Source: Pisaster brevispinus
Taxonomy: Eukaryota > Echinodermata > Asteroidea > Forcipulatida > Asteriidae
Direction of reading: 5' to 3'
Length of the DNA stretch: 64,000 nt
NCBI GenBank assembly: GCA_023634235.1
Contig: JAMKCF010000006.1
Coordinates: forward strand, 12,442,647 to 12,506,646
The position numbers and the translations under genes were made by a program. Positions 1-10,500 of the stretch are shown in pieces. Numbering within the stretch: the stretch's first letter is position 1; every line of letters starts with the position of its first letter. Below the pieces are notes generated by a model. That model ran no database searches, was not told the origin of the DNA, and saw only the letters and a program-made list of their open reading frames with translations.

Positions 1-248
1 CGTATACAACACAAGAAAAAGAAATGGTTCTTGTAGCTACAGATGTTTGTTAAAAAACATGATGATGATGGTTATACACATAGCATGATGATTTCTTTAT
101 ATACAAAGACGAACTACACACTGGTGGATTATGGGAAAGAATGTTATCTTTTACAAATGAAAAAATAAAAATAAAACAAATATCAAGGAAAAAGAAAAAG
201 GGTTTCTAAAATATAACGGCTGGCAAGAGCAATAGACTTCGATCATTG

Positions 249-560
249 TTAGGTTCCCTGCATCCCTGTATGATCACAGCACTGGCAGTCAACACATAAA
301 GGGAACCAGTCTCTTCCCATGACAAACACCAGTTTGTTACTCATATCTGTAATGGGAGAAAAAAACCAAAAAAGATGGTCCAAGTTTCCCGAGAACAATG
401 TCGAGACAAAAACTGTCTTGGATGACTTAATTTCCACTGTTGACCACTTCTCGCTTCTTCTATTTGCAGTGTCCACTGCAATTTTGTCTACTCTTGATGC
501 ATTCTTTGCCTCGTAGATAATTTCTTTACCAGACGCAGCTCCCTGGGAAAGCAGACAAGC
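249..560 (-). CDS. Unrecognised coding-like patch at the left edge
   Basis: After a good pyrimidine-rich acceptor (CTTTCCCAG) the frame reads GAASGKEIIYEAKNASRVDK and continues through KSSKTVFVSTLFSGN to a stop at 249. KTVFVSTL followed by a hydrophobic helix vaguely recalls the start of an RRM, which the paralogous gene lacks so far, but the rest does not fit well. Treat this as a candidate only. Confidence 0.25.
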   Translation of the reverse strand, partial: ACLLSQGAASGKEIIYEAKNASRVDKIAVDTANRRSEKWSTVEIKSSKTVFVSTLFSGNLDHLFWFFSPITDMSNKLVFVMGRDWFPLCVDCQCCDHTGMQGT

Positions 561-1378
561 ATTACTGAGATTCTTGTTCATCCTTGTTGATACAAACCCA
601 TCAGGTTTTGCACACTTTCCTGATAGTTATCCAATGTTATCCAAAGTCTATTAGGAGTTTGTAATGTGTAATTCTTATGGTGGTTCTTAGTGACAAATTA
701 TCCGTTGATGAATACGTTTTATTCTTCCTGCTCCTCTTGTCAGAAAAAAACGAACAGTCAAAGGCTATTCTCATTCAAGTGAAGGCATTTAATGTCCACT
801 GTCCAAAATGTCTGTCTCCTGTGATTGCTAGAAAGTTCTGTCGTTTACTCTGCTCTTTTGCTCTTGAGGTTCACATTCCTCCTTCAGAAGGTCAAGATCT
901 GCTAGAGTTCATCTTGAAGAGACAATCCGCACGACTCGTTCAAAGGCTCGCAGGCATTTTGGTGTGTCAGGATTAATTCACATTGCATCCGACAAGGAAA
1001 TGTTCCATTTGATATCAGTCTCTTCTATATTATCAGTTTCTCAAAATGTCTCAAAAAGTTTTCCTCAAGAAGGTTTTTCACGTTTTCTTCCCCAATGTCT
1101 CCAGCAACTGCTTCTCCAAGGACATATGGTTTTCAAAATTGCTTGTTGTAACTTTTTCACACCTGTCTGCAGTTCTGTTGCCTGAATACACACTGATGCA
1201 TGTTGCAATGCAAGGATTCAGTTAATTACCTCATACACACTGAATACAGTTATGGTCATCGCAGCATCGTTCCATGGTGGTCAGCGCCTTGAATCCTACC
1301 TAGCTGATGTGAGCTGACTTAGGTTCTTAAACAACATCATTGTTTGTATTGTCCATCATGGCGATCAGTAAGGTAATT

Positions 1379-1612
1379 TTATTGCGCCAAATGGTGCATA
1401 GTTCCCAGTTCAACAAAAGAACTTATAGATTTTGTAAACGCCATCGACAGTTCTTTCGAAATCTCCTGATGAAACTCGTGACAGGTGGAAAGGTGTTCTG
1501 AGTCCTCCAAATTATATGCTTGATGGTCCTCACCAACAGAGCTGAGGTTGATACTCCATTGCGTAGTCTCGCAGTCACTGGGTGGAATCTCATTCACTGA
1601 AGCATCTGGCAA
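1379..1612 (-). CDS. Unrecognised coding-like patch, possibly a last exon
   Basis: This open frame of about 77 residues is rich in Ser, Glu and His (SDCETTQWSINLSSVGEDHQ, ending HHLAQ). It ends in TAA, and the stop overlaps an AATAAA at 1383-1378 on this strand. No clean acceptor fits the phase of the exons upstream. It could be the 3' end of a transcript, a decayed gene or chance. Confidence 0.25.
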   Translation of the reverse strand: MPDASVNEIPPSDCETTQWSINLSSVGEDHQAYNLEDSEHLSTCHEFHQEISKELSMAFTKSISSFVELGTMHHLAQ

Positions 1613-1703
1613 GTCTTACAGTTCAGGCCAGAAGTAACAAGTACACTACTTGCAACTGCTGTGGTCACTGCAGCTTATCTTTAGTTTCTTTTCTGGCACT
1701 CAC

Positions 1704-1777
1704 TGCATTTTCTTGTCGTTCGCTGATGGGGATGACTTGTTTCCTTTTAGTTATCGCTCTTGCTTCCTTAGAAGCAA
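1704..1777 (-). CDS. Possible exon 6 of the second SAFB-like gene
   Basis: The phase fits exon 5. A TTTCAAG acceptor is followed by 24 codons (ASKEARAITKRKQVIPISER and so on) and a good GTGAGT donor. The composition is basic and plausible for the family, but the exon is short and no homologous exon exists in the + gene. It may be chance. Confidence 0.35.
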
Positions 1778-4700
1778 CTTGAAACAAACAATATGCTCTT
1801 GCCAGCCCCTTTTTCCTGATTATCAATTTTTAAGATCATCGTCAGATATTTAGAATAATCAAAGTGACTGCAAAAAAATAAAAATCCTAGACATGGGCTT
1901 CTTGGTCCTAACATGAGATAGGCCTGGTGTAAGGTTCCATAAAATGATTCTTAAAAGGCTGAGAGCATAATCTGTATCGGTACAATGCTATTCTTGAATG
2001 TGTAAAACAACCTGATCTGTATTATGCTTTTAACCGATTGGAACGAATCTGAAAAAAAAAACCCAAAAAACATCATGTAGTCAACACCAGATGCACCCAT
2101 CTTGTGGAAGTGAAAATTAAGGACACAATAACACCCTCTAAAGGTTACGCACTGAGTAGACACCTTACAGAAACACCATCAATAATCCATATGTTGGTTC
2201 TAACCACAGACGTAGAAACACTACCTTCTATTCCATTGTCTTCCTCGATGTCTTCTTCAACATCTTCTTCTTGATCCTCCTCTTCCTCCTGCAGGCAAGA
2301 AGAGAAACAAAGACTTACTCCTCTAGGCCGGCATTGGGTGGAGTTTCTTGTGTTTGTACAGCTGGTATTATGTGGAAACCCCACGGCTTGTGTTCTATGG
2401 ATTTAAAACTCCTGTAAAATTTTGTGGCAAGAGCCAGTTGAGTAGGAGAGTTCACCTATAGCAATTTGGTTCTAATTTGATACATTATCTTCAAGCAAAT
2501 TTGAATCCTTGATTCTGATTGGTCAATTCCTTGACAACAAGAGTGTAATATTAACCTATATTGCAGAGCCCATATCAAACCTTGTTCTAACTTTGCGTAT
2601 TGTGCTATTTGTAGCTGTGTCAAGTTGCTAGTAGATAAATTCGTTATCACAGGCCTGCTCATTCTTTATCACACAGGCTCCATCTTAAAATAAGAATAAG
2701 ATAGGCCGCCTTGAAGCAACCAGATGGTAACATTTTGAAGGACATTTGGGAAAACATACTAGCTTCATACAGTACCAAGTTATTTTAGAGCCCCAAAATG
2801 GGAGAATTTTGAACACTTGGTGGCAGCAGATTTACCAGGTAAATTTACATTGTTGACAGTTTTGAGCGTACACCTTGAACAATGGCTTTACCTTGTAAGT
2901 CTACTTGTAAATCAAACAGACCCAGACGCCTCCTATTGTCTTGATGCCTTACCTCATTAGTAATCATTTGCTCATTCTCCATGCTCAGATTAAAGACGTC
3001 TTCTTCGTTCACTTCATCTAGATCCTCCTGCAAGTCACCAACTAAATCCCCATAAATGTCTTCTTCCTCCTACACAAACACAGAATAGTCCACTTTGCAT
3101 TATGAAATCATTTTAGTTTAAAGCTATTTTTTTAAGTATTTAATAATATAACAGCATTTAACCACTTCATGTCAGTATACAAAAATAACGTCTGTGCCCT
3201 TGCATTATCTTCAGAACTTTTTAGAGCTTCTAGAATAATCGTTTTCCTTTGAAAATATCATTGCCACAATGAAACCCTGACTATGAGTTTGAGTATACTT
3301 TAAAACTTGAAAATAGGGAAGATTCAAATTAAATCCGAATGGTTCAAAGGTCTTATACATACCGGATTGGCTTCGTCAGAATCGTCAATGAGTTCCATGA
3401 CAATGTCATCATCTTCATCTTCCAGGGTCTCCTCCTCTGCCTCTTCCTCGTCAAGTTCGTTATAAGCATCCTCCTCATCACCTTCTGTCTCATCAACTTG
3501 GGTCTCCTCCCCTTCACATAGGAACAAGTTTGAAACAAAAACACAGTCAGGAGGAATGCTTTTGGAACGGTTTACCATTTTGATGCTCTTCAGAACTTTT
3601 GCCTTAATTTACTGGTATTAAGATTTGGTATAAGTACCAAAGCTTAATACTTAAAAACTTCTCCATTTTTAAGGCATGACTTATTTTTCATATAGTCAAT
3701 CAATCAATCGTTAGGCATTTGTGGAGTGCAACCATTCTAGTTGCCTATTCCTAGGCGCTGAGCAAAGTGAAGGAAATTTTTAAGACTAAATAGTTTACAG
3801 AATTTCATGTGAAGATGACAAATGCAATGGACTAAATGTAAGCAGATTGGAAGAGATTAGTTTTAAGCTGGCTTTTACAAATCAGTAATAGAGTCAAGTG
3901 TACGTAGGTGAAAGGGGAGATCATTCCACAGCTTTGGTGCACATGAAACGAAGCTTCTATCACCTGATGAAGAATGAGATGTAGGAATCTTAAACAGTAG
4001 TTTGATGATCTCAAATTGGGTTGAGAATGGTATGTAAACAACATGTCTCTTATATACACAGGGGCTAGACCATGAAGAGCTTCCCACGTCAACAAAAGGA
4101 TTTCGTAATTAATTCTCTGTTTTACATGAGTAACCAATATAGTAAGTTATGTTGTTTGGAGGCTAACTTTGTCTTTGTTTTAAACGGGTAACCAATATAG
4201 TAAGTTATTTTGTTTGGAGGCTAACTTTGTCTTTGTTTTACATGGGTAACCAATACAGTAAGTTATTTTGTTTGGAGGCTAACTTTGTCTTTGTTTTACA
4301 TGGGTAACCAATATAGTAAGTTATTTTGTTTGGAGGCTAACTTTGTCTTTGTTTTACAAGGGTAACCAATATAGTAAGTTATTTTGTTTGGAGGCTAACT
4401 TTGTCTTTGTTTTAAACGGGTAACCAATATAGTAAGTTATTTTGTTTGGAGGCTTACTTTGTCTTTGTTTTACAAGGGTAACCAATATAGTAAGTTATTT
4501 TGTTTGGAGGCTAACTTTGTCTTTGTTTTAAACGGGTAACCAATATAGTAAGTTATTTTGTTTGGAGGCTAACTTTGTCTTTGTTTTACATGGGTAACCA
4601 ATATAGTAAGTTATTTTGTTTGGAGGCTAACTTTGTCTTTGTTTTACAAGGGTAACCAATATAGTAAGTTATTTTGTTTGGAGGCTAACTTTGTCTTTGT

Positions 4701-6607
4701 TTTAAACGGGTAACCAATATAGTAAGTTATTTTGTTTGGAGGCTTACTTTGTCTTTGTTTTACAAGGGTAACCAATATAGTAAGTTATTTTGTTTGGAGG
4801 CTAACTTTGTCTTTGTTTTACATGGGTAACCAATATAGTAAGTTATTTTGTTTGGAGGCTAACTTTTTTATGTTTTGTCTTAACATGTACACGGGTCACT
4901 GGAACATCCATCCTGGTTTTGTCTTCATACTAACGATTCTAGCTTAATGTGTTCCATGCTTCTTTTATAATTTGTACGTAACTTCTCAAATATGCATCTA
5001 TTATAACTGAAGATGAACCACCTAAAGTTTTTTAACCAAATAATAAGCTGAGATAAAGTTTACTTACTTGCATTCTTGCCTTTAGGAGAAACGCAAGTTT
5101 CAAACATTAAGTTTTCTGGATCCTCTCCATTCTCCAACAATGCCTGTTACAAAGAACAACCAGTACACAACTTAGTCTGGTGAGAAGTTGAAGCCAACTC
5201 CAGGTATTGAATGGTGTTGCCTTATTTCACCACAAATGCACGAATAACATGTATTGACAATTGAATATTGTTCTTGATCAGAGTACACAAAACGGTCCGG
5301 ATGACCCAACAAATTAACAGTTACAAGGTGTGTTTGCTTTCAACCAAATTTACATCAGTCAAGTAAATTTCTAAGTTGTGCATTTACATATATTTCTTAT
5401 ACGGTTAAACAGGACTTATGACTTCTGCTTTACCATTTTTACCGATTCCAATTGGAACTGTGAGCTGACCTACATGTACGAAAGGAGCAGATGTCATCAT
5501 GCTTTCAGAGATTAAAAATAGAACACTGTGACCAAGTCTTTACAGTCACAAAACCACAAACCACAGTGGGGCTGCGTACGAAGCAAAATGTAACAAGTTG
5601 TAGGGGATTGAAAATAGTGCAGGAAACAGTTTACCTTGTAGAGTAGTAGTTGTTAGTTCTGGGGTCCAACAAGCTATTTTTAAACCGTTATTATAATGCC
5701 GCTTACATTACAAAGATTTGGCCTTTTGATAGGTTTAGAGTGCATCACATGATACATGTGTATGTCTTATTTTTTACTAGAACGCCGCACGAATGCACGA
5801 CCAAACCACCCACCCGTACTACATCACAAAACCACCCAGGGTGGTTTCCTCCAACTACATCTATGCCAGAAACACAAATAACGAAGATGATTTCTTGCTC
5901 AAAGTCAACAATTTCTCTGAAAAGCTAATTGCAAGAGGCTATAACAGTTCAGATATAAACAAAATCACAAGTAAAGTATCACACAAAGAACGGTCAAAAT
6001 TGATTCACAAACAGCAGCAAACAACGGAAAGCAAAACTCCATTGGTTTTCAGTATGACATACAACCCGTACATCAACCAAAGTGACCAAAACAAATCCAT
6101 CAAACACTGGTCATTAATACGCAACAATGAAATACATTCGCAGATCTTTCCAGACCCTCCCTTCATTGCATACAGAAAAGGTTAAAACATAAGGGAAAAG
6201 TTGATCAGAGCATAGAGAAAGGAGCAAAACTTCAAATACTTCAATTTAAAAACAAGTAATCATGTAAATAAAGTAAATAACCATCCTGATGCCCATCACC
6301 CCAATAAAGTAGCGAATAAAGTAGGGGGCGACTCTGTCAGTGGGCGACTTTGTGAGGAGGGGCAACTTTGAGAGGGGCGAGTTTGTAAGTGAGGGGGCGA
6401 CTTTGCCACTCTGGGGCTGATTACATTTGTAAACTGGGTGAGTGATAAACCATCACTTATCACTATAGATTAATCGTGTACCTCTTGCAGCCTTTCCAAA
6501 AGAACAGCTTTGACACCTTTATGGTCAAGACCTCTCTTTTCTAGTTCGGCTCTCAAATCCTTGACAAGAAGCTCCGATAACTTCTTCACTGTCACAGTTT
6601 CGGTCAT
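1704..6607 (-). CDS. Second SAFB-like gene, 5' part (SAP and acidic exons)
   Basis: A divergent paralogue of the + strand SAFB-like gene. Exons in transcript order are 6607-6482, 5143-5068, 3511-3363, 3069-2953 and 2288-2225, plus a doubtful sixth at 1777-1704. The first five join in frame and repeat the order and phases of the + gene: SAP ([26 protein letters not shown]), the tail ALLENGEDPENLMFE, then three strongly acidic exons. No RRM could be read in the remaining sequence to the left edge, so the gene may continue beyond the window, or it may be a short or decaying copy. Introns hold a LINE 3' fragment with a satellite array (3.7-4.9 kb) and a Penelope-like fragment (5.8-6.2 kb). Paralogy with the + gene is clear from the sequence; expression and completeness are unknown. 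Confidence 0.82.
2225..2288 (-). CDS. Second SAFB-like gene, exon 5: acidic
   Basis: This 64-nt exon encodes EEEEDQEEDVEEDIEEDNG and then IE plus one base. It ends in phase 1 like exon 6 of the + gene. The acceptor is TTGCCTGCAG and the donor GTAGTG. Confidence 0.78.
2953..3069 (-). CDS. Second SAFB-like gene, exon 4: acidic
   Basis: This exon has 39 codons in phase 0, with acceptor TTTGTGTAG and donor GTAAGG. It contains EDVFNLSMENEQMITNE, the counterpart of [17 protein letters not shown] in exon 5 of the + gene. Confidence 0.85.
3363..3511 (-). CDS. Second SAFB-like gene, exon 3: acidic
   Basis: This 149-nt exon enters in phase 1 and leaves in phase 0. It encodes about 50 mainly Glu and Asp residues (REETQVDETEGDEEDAYNEL at its start) and ends DDSDEANP before a GTATGT donor. 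It equals exons 3 and 4 of the + gene taken together (146 nt). Confidence 0.82.
3705..4137 (-). mobile_element. LINE 3' fragment (L2/CR1-type reverse transcriptase tail)
   Basis: On this strand the sequence reads VKQRINYEILLLTWEALHGL then APVYIRD, and in a second frame GDRSFVSCAPKLWNDLPFHL, followed by LKTNLF in a further frame. These are the well-known last motifs of the L2/CR1/Rex-type reverse transcriptase ORF. At least two frameshifts show it is dead. Untranslated tail sequence continues to about 3705. It lies in an intron of the - strand SAFB-like gene. Confidence 0.8.
4121..4868. repeat. 58-bp satellite, about 13 copies
   Basis: AGTAAGTTAT recurs at 4141, 4199, 4257 and then every 58 bp up to 4837. 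The variable linker between units is of three kinds (ACATGG, ACAAGG, AAACGG). The order of variants, plus a CTTAC variant near 4452 and 4742, repeats every five units (290 bp). The first unit merges into the LINE fragment at about 4117-4137. Confidence 0.95.
5068..5143 (-). CDS. Second SAFB-like gene, exon 2
   Basis: This 76-nt exon encodes ALLENGEDPENLMFETC and then VSPKGKNA. It matches exon 2 of the + gene in sequence (A-L-x-E-x-GEDP-E) and ends in the same phase 1 before a GTAAGT donor. The acceptor is TTTGTAACAG. Confidence 0.85.
5793..6185 (+). mobile_element. Penelope-like retroelement fragment (post-RT linker)
   Basis: An open frame of about 130 residues carries FLLKVNNFSEKLIARGYNS, FSMTYNPYINQ, then KHW and QIFPDPPFIAYRKG before a stop. 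The RGY, TYNP, HW and FPDPPFIAYRK blocks resemble the segment after the reverse transcriptase in Penelope-like elements, as I recall it from element annotations. No GIY-YIG domain follows, so the copy is truncated. It lies in the first intron of the - strand SAFB-like gene, in opposite orientation. The assignment is from memory of the family. Confidence 0.55.
6323..6405 (+). repeat. Degenerate GGGGCGACTTTG repeat
   Basis: There are about five imperfect copies of GGGGCGACTTTG spaced 15-25 bp apart. They sit in the first intron of the - strand SAFB-like gene. Confidence 0.6.
6482..6607 (-). CDS. Second SAFB-like gene, exon 1: SAP domain
   Basis: This exon has 42 codons in phase 0. It begins MTETVTVKKLSELLVKDLR, followed by the SAP core with RGLDHKG and VKAVLLERLQE. 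Most SAP positions match exon 1 of the + gene. The donor on this strand is GTACAC, a weak site. The start codon is preceded by GAAA. Confidence 0.87.
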
Positions 6608-7391
6608 TTTCCACGTTTTTCGGCACCACTGGTTCAGTTTGCATGCACCACTGAATTAGACTAGACGTTCTGTTCACGTAGGTCAGAGGTTGTTATTTTG
6701 TCACGACGTAACCCGCGCGCGCGGCAGCCGGACCATTTCGTACCACGTGAGCATGGATGGCGGGAGGGTTCGGGAGGGTTCGGGAGGGTTCGGGAGGGTT
6801 CGGAAGGGGCAGGAGCGAGACTTTCCTGGGGGGGGGGCATTTTTGTGGGCATAATAGAGAAAGGCAAGCATTCGTGTATTTTTCCAAGATTTCTATGACT
6901 TCTTTGTCTATTTTGCCCTCTTTATAAAATAATTAATAAATTTTTTTTTAAAGACTGGAAGACTTTTATTTTCTGGGGACTAATGTTAAAATAAAACTGA
7001 TAGTGATAAGGAGGAGGTAAAAATAAATCAGTGGTCGATTTATTTTATTTTTTTTTTTTCATAAAAGAGAAAGTAGGCCATAATCAATCACCATGGAGGA
7101 GGTAGACGATCATAATAATTCATAGATAATTACACATCATTCAGTTTTTGTGTTTTTAAATGTACGTAGAGCACAAATGATGACGTCGTGCAGCGTCAAA
7201 ATTTAGCTGGTTCCAACTCGTTATTTTTATATTGAGGGTTACACAGCAGGCCGGGGACCAATGAGAGCCACACAAACACGCGTTTTTAAAGGTCTGGCTA
7301 GCTCGACGACACAAAAAGTACAGCGCATGCGGCACACAAATATTTTCGTCTCTGGTTGTTTCAAGGCGGCCGATCTCAGTCTTATACAAAG
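6608..7391. promoter_or_regulatory. Shared two-way promoter region between the SAFB-like genes
   Basis: This stretch separates two start codons that point away from each other. It holds a GC-rich part (6710-6840) with alternating GC, an E-box CACGTG near 6743, four tandem copies of a CGGGAGGGTT decamer at 6761-6800, a CRE-like TGACGTC at 7181-7187, and a GCGCATGCGGC site near 7324 resembling NRF1 sites. An AT-rich stretch at 6920-7060 splits it. Transcription starts cannot be read from the sequence. Confidence 0.6.
6761..6809 (+). repeat. CGGGAGGGTT tandem decamer (G-quadruplex candidate)
   Basis: Four exact copies are followed by a degenerate fifth. Every copy carries two runs of three Gs, so several G-quadruplex registers are possible on this strand. 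It lies in the shared promoter. Confidence 0.85.
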
Positions 7392-7520
7392 ATGGTTTTC
7401 CCAGATTCATCAAAAAAGAAGGTCACAAATCTTCGTGTCTCTGATCTGAGGCTAGAGTTGGAGAAACGGGGTCTTGACCAAAAAGGAGTGAAAGCTGTAC
7501 TTATGGAACGATTGCAAAAG
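7392..7520 (+). CDS. SAFB-like gene, exon 1: SAP domain
   Basis: This exon has 43 codons and ends in phase 0 before a GTAGGG donor. After a short lead ending in KKK comes the SAP helix-turn-helix, with [19 protein letters not shown] and then [11 protein letters not shown]. This is the DNA-binding motif of SAFB proteins. The ATG at 7392 is chosen because the SAP domain begins 10 codons later, as in SAFB. Confidence 0.92.
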
Positions 7521-10500
7521 GTAGGGCTTACAAAAAGCACGAAGTCGTTAATGTAACTGGTGCTGTCTACACTTTTTACAGTGTGTAAGTACAATAAACA
7601 GCTAATTGGAATGTGTGCCAGGGAACCAGCGACTGTAAGCATTTCGCATTTTACTTCATAAAAAAACTTCACTTGTGTGAAATGTTGGGCAAATTCTTTT
7701 TGTTGCAATTTCATTTACTTAAATTATACGTTAACGACCGAAGAATAACTTATTTGACTTGTCGCATCACACCTTCACTTTTTATCGGGTCTTGCTTGTG
7801 CAATCCTTCTTTTTTGTTAACGGTTGTTGGACTTTCCTTTCGTCATTTCGATCCACTAAAAATAAAATTAAAATGTTAAAATTATAATGGGAGTATTTTT
7901 AAGTTAACTCGGGATCCGTTAACTCGGGATCCGTTAACTCACTGTTGGAAAACCCCTCAAGATGGCGGAATATACTTGTTTTAAATGTGAAAAATAATTT
8001 TCCTAAGTAGTTTAAGTAGTGTTTCCACAGATTGAATCTCAATGAATGAAGTTTTGTTGGATATTTAATTACGACTTTTAAAGGTTTTTTTTCAATATTG
8101 CCATTGATTGATCATTTATCATGTTTATCTGTTCTGTGTTCTACTCTATTTTGTTGAACTAGTTGTTGTCAGACATGTTCAGTCTTTGGCTTTTAATGAG
8201 ACTTGTACTTAAAGTTTGTGATACAATTAAAAATACAAAATTACAAGTAATTTGGACATTGATTTTTTTTAGTTTTAAAAATATATTTTTTCATCATCTG
8301 GCTAGTCATGTACGTGTGTGTAAAGCCTAGCCCCACTTGTGTGGCCAAGGAAACCTGAATCCTTGGCCACACATCTGGACCCATTTATTCTTAAGCTCAC
8401 TGATAAAATTCAAGCCCATCCCCTACAGGCGGGTCGGCGGTTTGAACTAGCTCAATGTAGCTTGACCTGGGTGTTTTGGATGTTTAAATAAATAAAGTTG
8501 TAAAAAAATATTTAAAGATATAATTTGTCTTTTTCCTCCGATTTACTTTGCTCGATGTTTACAGACCGCGGCCATTTTCGATTGATCCCAATCATGCCAA
8601 TCAATTCATGACGTCACCGGCCGGCCAGGCTATAGGCAGATTCGGTTTCGGATCTCTTGCACAACATGATAAGCTTGTTCTGTGTAATGAAATGAAAAAA
8701 ATATTTGAGAAAATAGAGGGTTTCAGCTGTTGCAATTTGCTTATCAATCAAAAGGACCTACCTGTATAAATGCAAGAAATAGTTGGTGGCCTGACGTTTT
8801 GAACGCAGCGCACTATTAATACTCGTACGAATGTATACACACGTGTCTAGGCTAGAACGGAGCAGTTTGCTTCCTAGTACAGTTCTTACAGGCATCCTGT
8901 ACACAAAAATATCAATGATACATGTAAATGCATTTTTGTTGACTATGATCATAGAAATTTAGTATTTTGTATAACTCAAGATAAAAATTATAGCAAAGTT
9001 ATGTCAAACTTTCCGTTCATGTGTCTATGCTGAACAGTGTTTTCGCTGGTTGTAGTCGGCGTGTAAGCGAAGTAGCATTTCAAGCATAGTTTACCAGCGA
9101 AATGTTTCTGGTTTTCGGATCGGACAGAGCCGCATGGACGGTCGTTCCGATAAATAGTTTGGCAACAAGAATGTAATTTCCGTACCTTGACTGAACAGTA
9201 AGCTTTAAAGCAACAGTATTTTCAGATCTCGCTACAAAAGTATGAAAAAAAAAACATTTTGTCATCATGGGGCCGCAAAAAAACCCTTCATATTATCTAT
9301 CTTCTCGTTATGACCGTGCTCTTATCTTCCGTTTTTTAAGAATACGAACACGCATGGGACAGTTCGGGACCGGTGAAATACCTCGTATAAACCGGCATCT
9401 TGTATCTTCCAAGCTTGTATTAGCGAGAGTCGACTGTACCACACTCAATGGAATTTCTTTTCATGTTTTTGTTGAACTTAAGATTTCACCAATCTTATCA
9501 TGCATTTAATTCTCCAACAGGCATTAACAGAAAGTGGTGAAGATCCCAACGAGATATTTATTGACACTCCAACCACTCCTAAAGGAAGCGCAACCAAGAA
9601 ACTGCCAACAAGTACGTACATGTACCTCGCTGTTCTGGATCGATGATAAACATTACAGTGTATACTTGCCATTTTAACAATGTATTCTGAACACATTTCG
9701 TCATTGATCATCAGTTGTATGTATTTTAATTATTTACGACTCGTAATAATTGCATCTGTCTGCTCGTATTTTGTATTGCTATAGTAGTAAAGTGAACTGG
9801 TTTATCTTGTAAGTTTGTGTGAAGTTCCTAAATAAAGTCTTTTTACATGACAATACTTGTTGAACTGTTGCCTTTTTAAAGGAAGTGCAGGAATGATTCA
9901 GAGAAAGAGATTAAAAGTTAAGCCATGTCCGATTTGGCGACTATGGATATGGCTGGATTGCCACATCAGTATAGGCTGTCCTGACCAACGCCCTTAGCAA
10001 TAGTCATTGTTGTAGCTCAAGGTATAAGCCAGGACTTGGTGAAAGGGTGTCAAAATTTGTTGGAAATTAAAAAACTTGGTTTAAAAATTGTTCACTTACA
10101 ACACATTTACATGTAAATGGCAGATAAATCAGTGTGTCCAAATTTAAAACTGGGTGTCCAAAAGACACCCAGACACCCCTTAATGTCGTAGCTGTAGCCA
10201 CCAATTTGGGTACAGCCTTAGCATCAGTTCTCAGATTGGAAGCTTACTGATCATAAAATATATTTCAGGCTGTACAGATCCTTTCAGAGAAGAAAGTCTA
10301 TTTCAAATAGTGTCAAAGATTAGGGAAAAGGCAAATTAATACCCTGTGTAATTGCCAATGCTTATTTCACAGGCTGCAATCAAGAAATAAGCCTGACACA
10401 AACATTCACAAAATCCCTGAAAAGACCTACACCATTTTTCCTTGTTTGGACTAAAACATGAATATTTCACAGGTTGGTTGTATGAGTGTTTACAGAAAAG

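Noticed and set aside
4732..4947. Repetitive open frame across the 58-bp array
   Set aside because: The unit is not divisible by three, and the frame is chance over the satellite.
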